DNA of 64,000 nucleotides from Lysobacteraceae bacterium SCN 69-320 (GTDB lineage: Bacteria > Pseudomonadota > Gammaproteobacteria > Xanthomonadales > Rhodanobacteraceae). The stretch lies in contig MEFP01000013.1 in NCBI GenBank assembly GCA_001725155.1, positions 52,870-116,869 of the forward strand, given 5' to 3'. The notes beneath the pieces are model-generated. The model was given only the letters and a program-made list of their open reading frames with translations, was not told the origin of the DNA and made no database searches. Positions 56,267 to 64,000 of this stretch are shown one piece after another (position 1 is the stretch's first letter; each line of letters starts with the position of its first letter). Made by a program: the position numbers and the translations under genes.

Positions 56267-57322
56267 ATGAAAACCCTTACGCTGAGCCTGCTGCTGGCCA
56301 CGCTGGCTGCCGCGCCCGCAGCGCTGACCTCGGCCGCCGAAGCGCCGGCCGCACCGGCGGCGACCGTCGCGGTCGCCGAAGCCACCGCGACCCGCCTCGC
56401 ACCGATGCGCTGGGTGCCCGGCAGCGTGGTCAGCCGCGACGACGCACGCATCGCCAGCGTCGCCGCGGGGCGCGTCGTGGAGATCGCTGAAGTCGGCAGC
56501 GTGGTCAAGCGCGGCGAACGGCTGGCCAAGCTCGACGACGTGCCGCTGCGCCTGCGCCTGGAACAGGCGCGCGCGACTGCCGGCCGGGCCAAGGCGCAGC
56601 GCGATCTCGCGCAGAGCCAGATGTCGCGGCTGGCCAAGCTCGCACCGGGCAATGCCGTCGCGCAGACCCAGCTCGACGAGGCGCGCGCGGCGCTGGAGAG
56701 CGCCAGCCAGGAACTGGCCCGGACCGACGCCGAGCGACGCAGCATCGAACACGATCTGGCCGAGAGCGAGATCCGCGCGCCGTTCAGCGGCGTGGTCAGC
56801 GAGCGCTTCGTGCAGCGCGGCGAATACCTGCAGGTTGGCGCGGCTGTCGCCCATCTGGTCGACACCGCGCGGCTGGAGGCGCGCGTGCAGGCGCCGCTGG
56901 CGCTGGCGCCGCAGGTCAAGGCCGGCCAGGAAATCCAGGTGCGCCTGCACGGCGCGGTGCAGCCGGTCACGGTGCGCGCCGTCGTGCCGGTCGGCGACGA
57001 GCGTTCGCGCCAGTTCGAGCTGCGCGTGGCCCTGCCGGAAGACTTCGCGCTCGTCGGTACCGCGGTCGAAGTGGCCCTGCCCGAGAGCGATGGCGCGACT
57101 GCGCTGACCGTGCCGCGCGACGCGCTGGTGCTGCGCGAGGCGCATACCTACGTCATGCGGGTCAAGCCCGACAACACGGCCGAACGTGTCGAGGTGCGCG
57201 CCGGCGCGGCGCGCGATGCGCTGGTCGAAGTCACCGGCGAGCTCAGTCCCGGCGACCGCGTCGTGATCCGCGGCGCCGAGCGCCTGAGTCCGGGCCAGGC
57301 CGTGCGCGTGGTCGAGGGCTGA
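56267..57322 (+). CDS. RND efflux periplasmic adaptor
   Basis: The 351-residue membrane-fusion protein has a signal peptide (TLSLLLATLAAAPAALTSA), a lipoyl-type half-motif (GRVVEIAEVGSVVKRGERLAKLDD), a coiled coil (about 95-165) and the second half (APFSGVVSERFVQRGEYLQVGA). It links the RND pump to an outer-membrane channel, which is not encoded here. The order pump then adaptor is the reverse of the usual adaptor-first arrangement. It starts 22 bases after the pump stop, after CCGGAGAAC. Confidence 0.9.
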   Translation: MKTLTLSLLLATLAAAPAALTSAAEAPAAPAATVAVAEATATRLAPMRWVPGSVVSRDDARIASVAAGRVVEIAEVGSVVKRGERLAKLDDVPLRLRLEQARATAGRAKAQRDLAQSQMSRLAKLAPGNAVAQTQLDEARAALESASQELARTDAERRSIEHDLAESEIRAPFSGVVSERFVQRGEYLQVGAAVAHLVDTARLEARVQAPLALAPQVKAGQEIQVRLHGAVQPVTVRAVVPVGDERSRQFELRVALPEDFALVGTAVEVALPESDGATALTVPRDALVLREAHTYVMRVKPDNTAERVEVRAGAARDALVEVTGELSPGDRVVIRGAERLSPGQAVRVVEG

Positions 57323-57395
57323 ACGTGCGAGACCGGCGCTTGGCGCGACCCGCCGGCGCCGCTACATTGCCCACTTCGCCTGTGCGGAGTGAGCA

Positions 57396-58175
57396 ATGCG
57401 CATCGTCAGCTTCAATGCCAACGGCATCCGGTCCGCGGCGAGCAAGGGGTTCTACGACTGGCTCGCCAAGCACAAGGCCGACATCGTCTGCCTGCAGGAG
57501 ACCAAGGCGCAGGAGCACCAGCTCACCGACGCGGCGTTCCGCCCCAAGGGCTATCACAGCTACTACCGCGACGCGACGAGCAAGAAGGGCTACAGCGGCG
57601 TGGCGATCTATACGCGCAACGAGCCCGACGAGGTGCGCACGGGGCTGGGCTGGAGCGATTTCGACGAGGAAGGCCGCTACATCGAGGCGCGCTACGGCAA
57701 GCTCAGTGTGGTCTCGCTGTATTTCCCGTCGGGTTCCTCGGGCGACGAGCGCCAGGCATTCAAGTTCAAATGCATCGACTGGATCACGCCGATCTTCGAG
57801 GAGTGGTTCGCGAGCGGCCGAGACTACGTGATCTGCGGCGACTGGAACATCGTCCATACGCGCAAGGACATCCGTAACTGGAGTTCCAACCAGAAGACTT
57901 CGGGCTGCCTGCCCGAAGAGCGTGCCTGGCTCGACAAGCTGTTTCTGCAACATGGCTGGGTCGACAGCTATCGCACGCTCAAGCCCGAGGCCGAGGACTA
58001 CACCTGGTGGTCCAACCGCGGCCAGGCCCGCGCCAACAACGTCGGATGGCGCATCGACTACCAGGTCGTCTCGCCGTCGTTGCGCACGCGGCTGCGCAGC
58101 TGCGAGATCCTGCGTGATCCGCGCTTCTCCGACCACGCGCCGTATACCGTGGATTACGCCGCGGACGCTCCGTGA
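57396..58175 (+). CDS. xth: Exodeoxyribonuclease III
   Basis: The 259-residue protein has the exonuclease III motifs: NANGIRSA, LQETKAQ, GYSGVAIYTR, CGDWNIVHT and the final SDHAPYTVDY. It acts on abasic sites and 3' ends of duplex DNA. The related Crc regulator shares this fold, but the catalytic residues here are complete. GGAGTGAGCA precedes the ATG. Its stop overlaps the ampG start (GTGA). Confidence 0.92.
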   Translation: MRIVSFNANGIRSAASKGFYDWLAKHKADIVCLQETKAQEHQLTDAAFRPKGYHSYYRDATSKKGYSGVAIYTRNEPDEVRTGLGWSDFDEEGRYIEARYGKLSVVSLYFPSGSSGDERQAFKFKCIDWITPIFEEWFASGRDYVICGDWNIVHTRKDIRNWSSNQKTSGCLPEERAWLDKLFLQHGWVDSYRTLKPEAEDYTWWSNRGQARANNVGWRIDYQVVSPSLRTRLRSCEILRDPRFSDHAPYTVDYAADAP

Positions 58176-59509
58176 GCACCAGCGCGGTGCCGGCCGCCGC
58201 CGAGTCGGGGCTGCAGCGTTTCCGCCGCGCCTTCGGCCGGCCCGGCGCCTGGATCATCTGCGTACTCGGCTTCGGTTCCGGCCTGCCGTTCCTGCTCGTC
58301 GGCGTGACCCTGGGCTACTGGTTTCGCGAGCAGGGCATCACCCTCGGCTCGATAGGGCTGTTCAGCTGGATCTCGCTGCTCTACGTCGGCAAGTTTCTCT
58401 GGGCGCCGCTGCTCGACAAGTGGGCCGCTCCGCTGATCGGCGGCCTGGGCCGCCGCCGCAGCTGGCTGCTGCTGTCGCAGCTCGGCGTGGCGGCGGGCCT
58501 GGCGGCCATGGCGCTGATCGGGCCGTCCGGCCAGAATCTCGCCGCTTTTCTCGCCGCCTTGACCTTCACCACGTTCTGCGGCGCGACGCAGGACTGCGTC
58601 GTCGACGCCTATCGCATCGAGATCGCGCCGAAGGAAGACCAGGGCGCGCTGATCACGACCTATTCGCTGGGCTACCGCATCGGGCTCGTGCTCGGCGGCG
58701 CGCTCGCGCTGTACGTGGCCGACCTGATCGGCTGGCCTACGACCTATCTGGTGCTGGCCGCGCTGATGTTGATTCCGGCGGCGATCACCTTGCGCGCGAT
58801 CGAGCCGGCGCTGGCCTCGGCGCCGCAGGCGGCAAGGCAGGCCGCGCCGCCGCCGCGCGGCACGGGCGAACTCGTGGAGAATGCGCTGCGCGAGTACCTG
58901 CGTCCGATCAGCGAGTTCTTCGAGCGAAACGGCGCCAAGCTCGCGTTGACCCTGCTGCTGTTCGTCGGCCTGTACAAGCTGCCGGACCAGATCATCGGCG
59001 TGATGGCCGGGCCGTTCTATCTGGACCTCGGCTTCACCAAGAGCCAGATTGCGACCGTATCCAAGGTCTACGGCGTCTGGCTGGGCTTCGCCGGTGCGCT
59101 GCTCGGCGGCATCGCCGCAACCGTGATCGGCACGCGCCGCTCCCTGCTGATCGCCGCGCTCGGCGTGGCTCTGTCGAATCTCGTATTCCTGCTGATGGCG
59201 GCGAATCCGGGGCAGATCTGGGCTTTCATCATCACGATCTCCGCCGACAATTTCTGCCAGGGCTTCGCCGGCAGCGTGCTCGTCGCGTTCATGTCGGGGC
59301 TGGCCGACGTGCGTTTCAGCGCAACTCAGTACGCGTTGCTCGCGTCGCTGTCGAACCTGCCGGGCAAGGTACTCGGCGGCGTGTCCGGTTTCTTCGTCGA
59401 GGCGTTCGGCTTTCAGGCTTTCTTCGCGTTGAGTGCGGTATCCATCGTGCCGACGCTATGGCTTTACTGGCGGCTGCGGTCGCACATGGACGCGCCTCCC
59501 GCCGGCTGA
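58172..59509 (+). CDS. ampG: AmpG-family muropeptide permease
   Basis: This membrane transporter of about 445 residues has twelve-plus hydrophobic segments and AmpG signatures (GFGSGLPFLLVGVTLGYWFREQGITL near the N-terminus, FTTFCGATQDCVVDAYRIE). It imports anhydro-muropeptides from cell-wall turnover. The start is GTG at 58172, overlapping the xth stop. The anmK gene downstream on the other strand fits a recycling role. Confidence 0.9.
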   Translation: MSTSAVPAAAESGLQRFRRAFGRPGAWIICVLGFGSGLPFLLVGVTLGYWFREQGITLGSIGLFSWISLLYVGKFLWAPLLDKWAAPLIGGLGRRRSWLLLSQLGVAAGLAAMALIGPSGQNLAAFLAALTFTTFCGATQDCVVDAYRIEIAPKEDQGALITTYSLGYRIGLVLGGALALYVADLIGWPTTYLVLAALMLIPAAITLRAIEPALASAPQAARQAAPPPRGTGELVENALREYLRPISEFFERNGAKLALTLLLFVGLYKLPDQIIGVMAGPFYLDLGFTKSQIATVSKVYGVWLGFAGALLGGIAATVIGTRRSLLIAALGVALSNLVFLLMAANPGQIWAFIITISADNFCQGFAGSVLVAFMSGLADVRFSATQYALLASLSNLPGKVLGGVSGFFVEAFGFQAFFALSAVSIVPTLWLYWRLRSHMDAPPAG

Positions 59510-59577
59510 AATTGCCGCAGCATGCTGCGACAATCCTGTACTTCAGGGGCATTCGCGGACGCCGAAGCGGGGGCGCT

Positions 59578-59889
59578 GTGCCGGATATTCTCGTACGCCA
59601 CATCGACGACGTGCTGGCCGATCGCATCAAGGAGATCGCGCGCGAGCATCAGTGGACGATCAACGAAGCCATCCTCTATGCGCTGCGTCGTGGCGTAGGC
59701 CTGGAGTCGGAGGACGTTGCCCGGCGCGAGCTGCATGACATCGCCATCCTGTCGGGAACCTGGGAATCGACCGAAACGGCTGCATTCCGCGCGGCGCTGG
59801 ATGCGTTCGAGCGCGTCGCCGGCCGGCCGTTGTTCACCGAAGGTGCCGCAAGCGGCGGTGACGAACCGCCGGATCAGGAACCGAAATAG
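59578..59889 (+). CDS. Ribbon-helix-helix (FitA-like) small protein
   Basis: The 103-residue protein begins DILVRHIDDVLADRIKEIAREHQWTINEAILYALRRGVG, a ribbon-helix-helix DNA-binding fold like the N-termini of FitA-type antitoxins. A variable tail follows. The GTG at 59578 has GCGGGGGC just upstream. No PIN-domain toxin is next to it: the following gene (anmK) converges and overlaps it by 16 bases. It may be an orphan antitoxin or a stand-alone regulator. Confidence 0.65.
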   Translation: MPDILVRHIDDVLADRIKEIAREHQWTINEAILYALRRGVGLESEDVARRELHDIAILSGTWESTETAAFRAALDAFERVAGRPLFTEGAASGGDEPPDQEPK

Positions 59890-60989
59890 ACCGCGCCGAG
59901 CACGCGCGGACCGCGTGCGCCGGTCACGTCGGCGCGATTGCCCGGCAGTCCCAGCAGCCGCTGCCGCGCCAGCCAGGCGAACGCCATGGCTTCCACATAG
60001 TCCGGATCAATGCCGCAGCTGGCCGTGCTGAGTACCGGCACGGGGGCCAGCGCCGTGGCCAGGGCAGCCATCAGCGCTGCATTGTGCACGCCGCCGCCGC
60101 AGGCCAGCACGCGCTGCGCCTGCGGCGCGTCGCGGCGTATCGCCGCAGCGACGCTGCGCGCGGACAGGGCCAGCAGGGTGGCCTGCACGTCGACGGGCTC
60201 GATCGAGCGCCCATCGAGCTGGCGCCGCAGCCAATCCATGTTGAAGACTTCGCGGCCGCTGCTCTTGGGGCCGGTCTGCGCGAAATACGGTTCGGCCAGC
60301 ATTTGTGCGAGCAGCGCTTCGTCGACGCGGCCCTGGGCGGCCCAGGCGCCGCCGGCGTCGCAGCCCAGACCGCGCTGCTGCAGCGACCAGGCATCGAGCA
60401 GGCAATTTGCCGGCCCGGTATCGAAGCCGGCCAGCGGCGCCGCCGGATCGCGCGGCAGCACCGTGATGTTGGCAATACCGCCGAGGTTGAGCACGACGCG
60501 CTCCTCGGCCGCATCGGCGAGCAGTGCTGCGTGCAGGCCCGGCACCAGCGGAGCGGCCTGGCCGCCGGCGGCGATGTCGCGGCGGCGGAAATCACCGACC
60601 GTGGTGATGCCGGTGCGTTCGGCGATCACGTTCGGATCGCCGAGCTGCAGGGTGTAGGCCGCGGCCAACGATGGTTTGTGCCGTACGGTCTGTCCGTGCG
60701 AACCCAGCCCATGCACGGCGGAGGGCGCCAGCTTCTCGCGGGCGAGCAGCGCGAGCGCTGCGTCGGCGAAGGCGTGGCCGAGCTCGACGTCGAGTGTGCC
60801 GAGTTCGTCGAGATTGATCTCGGCGGTTTCGCGAGCCAGCGCCAGCACGCGCGGGCGCAGGTTCGGCGGATAGACGGCGGCCTGGGCGGCGATCAGTCGC
60901 GGCGCGGGATCGAAAGCGACCAGCGCGACGTCGATCGCGTCGGCGCTGGTGCCGGAAATCAGGCCGAGAAACAGCTCCGGAGAGGTCAC
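59874..60989 (-). CDS. anmK: Anhydro-N-acetylmuramic acid kinase
   Basis: The 371-residue enzyme has the family segments ELFLGLISGTSADAIDVALV, GSHGQTVRHKP, NLGGIANITVL and FDTGPANCLLDAW. It phosphorylates anhydro-MurNAc recovered from cell-wall turnover. In the first motif Ala replaces the Gly of the usual S-x-D-G-x-D sequence, which is worth noting but leaves the Asp residues. It starts seven bases after the M23 peptidase stop, so the two form an operon. Confidence 0.93.
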   Translation of the reverse strand: MTSPELFLGLISGTSADAIDVALVAFDPAPRLIAAQAAVYPPNLRPRVLALARETAEINLDELGTLDVELGHAFADAALALLAREKLAPSAVHGLGSHGQTVRHKPSLAAAYTLQLGDPNVIAERTGITTVGDFRRRDIAAGGQAAPLVPGLHAALLADAAEERVVLNLGGIANITVLPRDPAAPLAGFDTGPANCLLDAWSLQQRGLGCDAGGAWAAQGRVDEALLAQMLAEPYFAQTGPKSSGREVFNMDWLRRQLDGRSIEPVDVQATLLALSARSVAAAIRRDAPQAQRVLACGGGVHNAALMAALATALAPVPVLSTASCGIDPDYVEAMAFAWLARQRLLGLPGNRADVTGARGPRVLGAVYFGS

Positions 60990-60996
60990 CGCGGGC

Positions 60997-62469
60997 TCAG
61001 CGCGCCAGCGCCAGACGCGAATCTTCGTAGCGCTTGAGCTGGGCCAGCATCGGCTGGGTCAGCTGACGGAACTTGACCAGTTCGGTCGCCGGCAGCGGCT
61101 CGGGTTTCGGCAGGGTGACCGACAGCGGATCGCGGTGCTGGCCGTTGATGCGGAATTCGTAGTGCAGATGAGGGCCAGTGGCCAGACCGGTAGAGCCGAC
61201 GTAGCCGATGAGCTGGCCCTGACGCACGCGCTGGCCGTTGGACAGGCCGGCGGCGAAGCGCGACATGTGGCCGTAGACGGTGCTGTACTGACCACCGTGC
61301 TGCAGGATCACGACGTTGCCGAAGCCGTTCTTGACGCCGCGGAACTCGACTTTCGCATCGCCCGCCGCGTAGATCGGCGTGCCGGTCGGCGCGGCATAGT
61401 CCACGCCCTTGTGTGCGCGCATCTTGCCGAGCACCGGATGCATGCGGCCTGCACTGAAGCGCGAGGAGATGCGCGTGAACTCCACCGGCGTGCGCAGGAA
61501 CGAGGTCTTCAGCGGACGGCCATCCTCGCTGTAGAACGACACGGTGCCGTCGGCGTCTTCGTAGCGGAAAGCGGTGAAGCGGCGGCCGCCGTTGATGAAC
61601 GTCGCGCCGAGAATGTCGCCGTCGCGCAGGCGCTCGCCTTCGCGGTAGACGTCGTTGTAGATGACGGTGAAGGTATCGCCGACGCGCAGGTCCTGGGCGA
61701 AGTCGATGTCGTAGCCGAACGCCTGGGCCAGCTTGAGGGTCATCGAGTCGGTCATGCCGGCCGAATCGCCGGCCTCGAACAGCGAACTCTTGATCGTACC
61801 GTGGGCGACATGGACGCGGCGCTCCAGTGCACGCTCGGCGATCTCGCTGTTGACACCGTCGGCGTCGATGCGCACGACGACGCGAGTGTGGTCGTCGCGG
61901 TCGAAGCGCAGCGCGGCGAGTCGGCCCTCGCCGGTCTTGCGGAATGCAAATTCGTCACCGGGGTGGATGCGGCGGAACGCACCGTTGTCGACCTTGGCGT
62001 CGACGAGGCGCTGCAGCTCGGTCGGCGACAGACCTTGCTCGTGAAAAATGTCGGCCAGCGACTGGCCGGCGCGGACGATGACGATCTTCCACTCGTCGCC
62101 ATCCATGCCGGGCACCATGCCCGCGGCGGCCAGGCCGGCCAGCGCGCGATCGCCTGCCGAGGTCTGGTCGGCGCTCAGGGCCGGCAGCGGCAAGGCCAGT
62201 GTGGTGATGCTCGGTGCTTCCTCGCGGCGCATCGCATTGGCCCAGGTCGGCATGACCATGCCGACGATGACGGTCAATGCGACGACGACGCTGGCGAGCA
62301 CCCAGTGTTCGCGGCGCCAGGAGATAGGCGAGATTGCCGCGTTCTGTGCCAGCGCCCAACTTTTACATTTTGAATAAAATTGGAAATGTTTGCGGAGTGC
62401 GCGGCGCCGCAGTGCCAGGCGTCGGCCGGCACGGCGGTTGGAATGGGGGGCGGCTGGGGTCTCGTTCAC
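60997..62469 (-). CDS. M23 family murein endopeptidase
   Basis: The 490-residue protein has an N-terminal membrane anchor (HWVLASVVVALTVIVGMVMPTWA), an OapA/LysM-like region (KIVIVRAGQSLADIFHEQGLSPTELQRLV) and an M23 zinc domain with HKGVDYAAPTG and GPHLHYEF holding the metal ligands. It resembles MepM and should cut peptide cross-links in the wall. It is the first gene of the anmK operon and is divergent from tyrS. Confidence 0.92.
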   Translation of the reverse strand: MNETPAAPHSNRRAGRRLALRRRALRKHFQFYSKCKSWALAQNAAISPISWRREHWVLASVVVALTVIVGMVMPTWANAMRREEAPSITTLALPLPALSADQTSAGDRALAGLAAAGMVPGMDGDEWKIVIVRAGQSLADIFHEQGLSPTELQRLVDAKVDNGAFRRIHPGDEFAFRKTGEGRLAALRFDRDDHTRVVVRIDADGVNSEIAERALERRVHVAHGTIKSSLFEAGDSAGMTDSMTLKLAQAFGYDIDFAQDLRVGDTFTVIYNDVYREGERLRDGDILGATFINGGRRFTAFRYEDADGTVSFYSEDGRPLKTSFLRTPVEFTRISSRFSAGRMHPVLGKMRAHKGVDYAAPTGTPIYAAGDAKVEFRGVKNGFGNVVILQHGGQYSTVYGHMSRFAAGLSNGQRVRQGQLIGYVGSTGLATGPHLHYEFRINGQHRDPLSVTLPKPEPLPATELVKFRQLTQPMLAQLKRYEDSRLALAR

Positions 62470-62669
62470 GGTCGCATTCCGATCAAACGGCCCGTACCAT
62501 AGCCAACCGATTCAAACCCCGTCAACGCCAGTATTGGCGCGGGTTTGCGCCCGGTTTGCGATTAACAAATAATTAACTGCACCTTCTTTTTTCGAGGCGG
62601 CCCGCACTAGCGTGGACGGCAGGTCCGCGTCGGCGTTTGGACGCAGCAGCAGTAAGCGGAGATGACGGC

Positions 62670-63881
62670 ATGACCCAATTGCAGGAAGCGCTGGACCTCA
62701 TCGGTCGCGGCGCCGAGGAAATCATCAAGCGCGAAGATCTCGAGGCGCGCCTCAAGCTCGGTCGGCCGCTGCGCATCAAGGCGGGTTTCGACCCGACCGC
62801 GCCCGACCTGCACCTGGGTCACACGGTCTTGCTGAACAAGATGCGCCAATTTCAGGACCTGGGTCACCAGGTCATTTTTCTGATCGGCGACTTCACCGGC
62901 ATGATTGGCGACCCGACTGGCAAGAACGTCACACGCAAGCCGCTGAGCCGCGCCGACATCGAGGCGAACGCGCAGACCTATGCCGAGCAGGTCTTCAAGG
63001 TCCTCGACCGCGACAAGACCGAAGTCCGCTTCAATTCTGAATGGTTCGGCCAGATGTCGGCGGCCGACATGATCAAGCTCGCCGCCAAGCACACGGTCGC
63101 CCGCATGCTCGAGCGCGATGACTTCCAGAAGCGCTACCGCAACGAGCAGGCGATCGCGATCCACGAATTCCTGTACCCGCTGGTTCAGGGTTACGACTCC
63201 GTCGCGCTCAAGGCCGACGTCGAGCTGGGCGGTACTGACCAGAAGTTCAACCTGCTGGTCGGACGCCAGCTGCAGGAGGAGGCGGGTCAGCCGCCGCAGG
63301 TCGTCTTGACCTTGCCGCTGCTCGAAGGCACCGACGGCGTCAACAAGATGTCCAAGTCGCTCGGCAACTACATCGGCATCAATGAGCCGCCGAACGAGAT
63401 CTTCGGCAAGGTCATGCGCCTGTCCGATAATCTGATGTGGCGTTACTTCGAGCTTTTGTCGTTCGCCAAGTCGCTGGCCGACCTCAAGCGGATGCGCGAG
63501 GCGGTTGCGGCAGGCCAGGTCAACCCGCGTGACTACAAGATGCAGCTGGCCGTCGAGCTGACCGCTCGCTTCCATGGTCAAGAGGCCGGCGAAGCCGCCG
63601 TAAGACACTGGAACGAGGTCATCCAGGGCGGCGGCGTGCCGGCAGACCTGGTCGTTCAGGATATTCCCGTGCCGACAGAGGGCCTGCGCATCGGCGGGCT
63701 GCTGAAAGCTGCCGGCCTTGCCGCCAGTGGCTCGGAGGCCACGCGGAAGATCAACGAGCGGGCCGTACGTGTCGACGGCACCTTGGTCGAGGACGCGTCG
63801 CTCATCCTTGTGGCAGGAGGCGAGCATCTGCTTCAGCTCGGCAAGCGCGGTTATGCCCGGGTGCGTCTGATCGCGGCTTGA
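62670..63881 (+). CDS. tyrS: Tyrosyl-tRNA synthetase
   Basis: The 403-residue class I synthetase has the HLGH version of the HIGH motif ([14 protein letters not shown]), KMSKS, and a C-terminal S4 RNA-binding domain ([21 protein letters not shown]). It belongs to the TyrZ-type branch. The ATG at 62670 is used, with GCGGAGATGACGGC upstream; the frame extends to 62637. The AT-rich segment just before (around 62555-62585) probably holds its promoter. Confidence 0.95.
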   Translation: MTQLQEALDLIGRGAEEIIKREDLEARLKLGRPLRIKAGFDPTAPDLHLGHTVLLNKMRQFQDLGHQVIFLIGDFTGMIGDPTGKNVTRKPLSRADIEANAQTYAEQVFKVLDRDKTEVRFNSEWFGQMSAADMIKLAAKHTVARMLERDDFQKRYRNEQAIAIHEFLYPLVQGYDSVALKADVELGGTDQKFNLLVGRQLQEEAGQPPQVVLTLPLLEGTDGVNKMSKSLGNYIGINEPPNEIFGKVMRLSDNLMWRYFELLSFAKSLADLKRMREAVAAGQVNPRDYKMQLAVELTARFHGQEAGEAAVRHWNEVIQGGGVPADLVVQDIPVPTEGLRIGGLLKAAGLAASGSEATRKINERAVRVDGTLVEDASLILVAGGEHLLQLGKRGYARVRLIAA

Positions 63882-63915
63882 TGGTTGCCGCCTGAATTAA
63901 GTTCGCTCTGGGTAC

Positions 63916-63943
63916 TTGCCAAACGGAAAAGCGGTGTTAGAGT
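63916..63943 (+). promoter_or_regulatory. Strong sigma-70 type promoter at the right edge
   Basis: TTGCCA (63916-63921) and TAGAGT (63938-63943) are separated by 16 bases. Downstream is a GC-rich stem (GCCCCTTCGC with GCGGAGGGGC, one mismatch). In several Xanthomonadales tyrS is followed by an rRNA operon with a similar promoter, so an rrn or tRNA promoter is the likely target (inference). Confidence 0.45.
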
Positions 63944-64000
63944 TCGCGCCCCTTCGCTGAGGCGGAAGCTGATGGCGGAGGGGCTGCTCTGGAGGAGTGG

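Noticed and set aside
59578..60989. Toxin-antitoxin pair made of the ribbon-helix-helix protein and its neighbour
   Set aside because: The neighbour is a clear AnmK kinase on the opposite strand, not a toxin.

Overview
The window is high-GC, gene-dense DNA, probably from a gammaproteobacterium of the Xanthomonadales (Rhodanobacteraceae/Xanthomonadaceae type). This is inferred from an NtrB/NtrC pair, an AlgC with a long membrane-anchored N-terminal extension, tyrS with a divergent M23 peptidase/anmK pair, DUF4124 proteins, and secreted proteins ending in an F-x-N-G-F-[E/D] tail. No species can be named from the sequence alone.

Layout. 1-8.3 kb: a symporter-fused hybrid histidine kinase (5' end outside the window), a DUF6438 protein, a PARG-like hydrolase, and a 3-hydroxybutyrate unit made of a LuxR-type response regulator, 3-hydroxybutyrate dehydrogenase and a divergent oligomer hydrolase. 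8.3-11.4 kb: intergenic repeats, a DUF2167 membrane protein and an ABC-2 exporter. 11.6-14.3 kb: a translationally coupled caspase-like protease and alpha/beta hydrolase. 14.4-23.4 kb: an RNA-repair locus. The five-gene minus-strand operon rtcB - unknown basic protein - rtcA - hen1 - pnkp lies behind a clear sigma-54 promoter and a structured leader of about 300 nt. It is divergent from rtcR, the CARF/AAA+ sigma-54 activator. 23.8-32.2 kb: accessory genes (SH3-like secreted protein, SPFH protein, MmyB-type regulator, small membrane and Gln/Pro-rich proteins, a large beta-propeller/Ig surface protein). 32.9-35.4 kb: glnL-glnG with an NtrC box at the glnL start. 36-49 kb: secreted protein, GNAT, folE, HD hydrolase, radC, coaBC-dut-algC, a beta-propeller protein with a truncated paralogue, DUF4124 protein and pyrE. 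49-57.3 kb: LytS/LytTR two-component pair, DUF2306 protein, AraC regulator and an RND pump with its adaptor. 57.4-64 kb: xth-ampG, a ribbon-helix-helix protein, anmK with an M23 peptidase, tyrS, and a strong promoter at the right edge.

How genes work together. The RNA-repair operon joins two normally separate chemistries: direct sealing of 3'-phosphate or cyclic-phosphate ends (RtcB, RtcA), and kinase/phosphatase/ligase repair with 2'-O-methyl protection (Pnkp, Hen1). Both are placed under one RNA-damage-responsive activator. The neighbouring caspase/hydrolase pair converges on this operon. Whether they form a damage-or-defence module is inference, but it is the strongest candidate here for something not well described. 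AmpG, AnmK and the M23 peptidase form a peptidoglycan turnover and recycling group.
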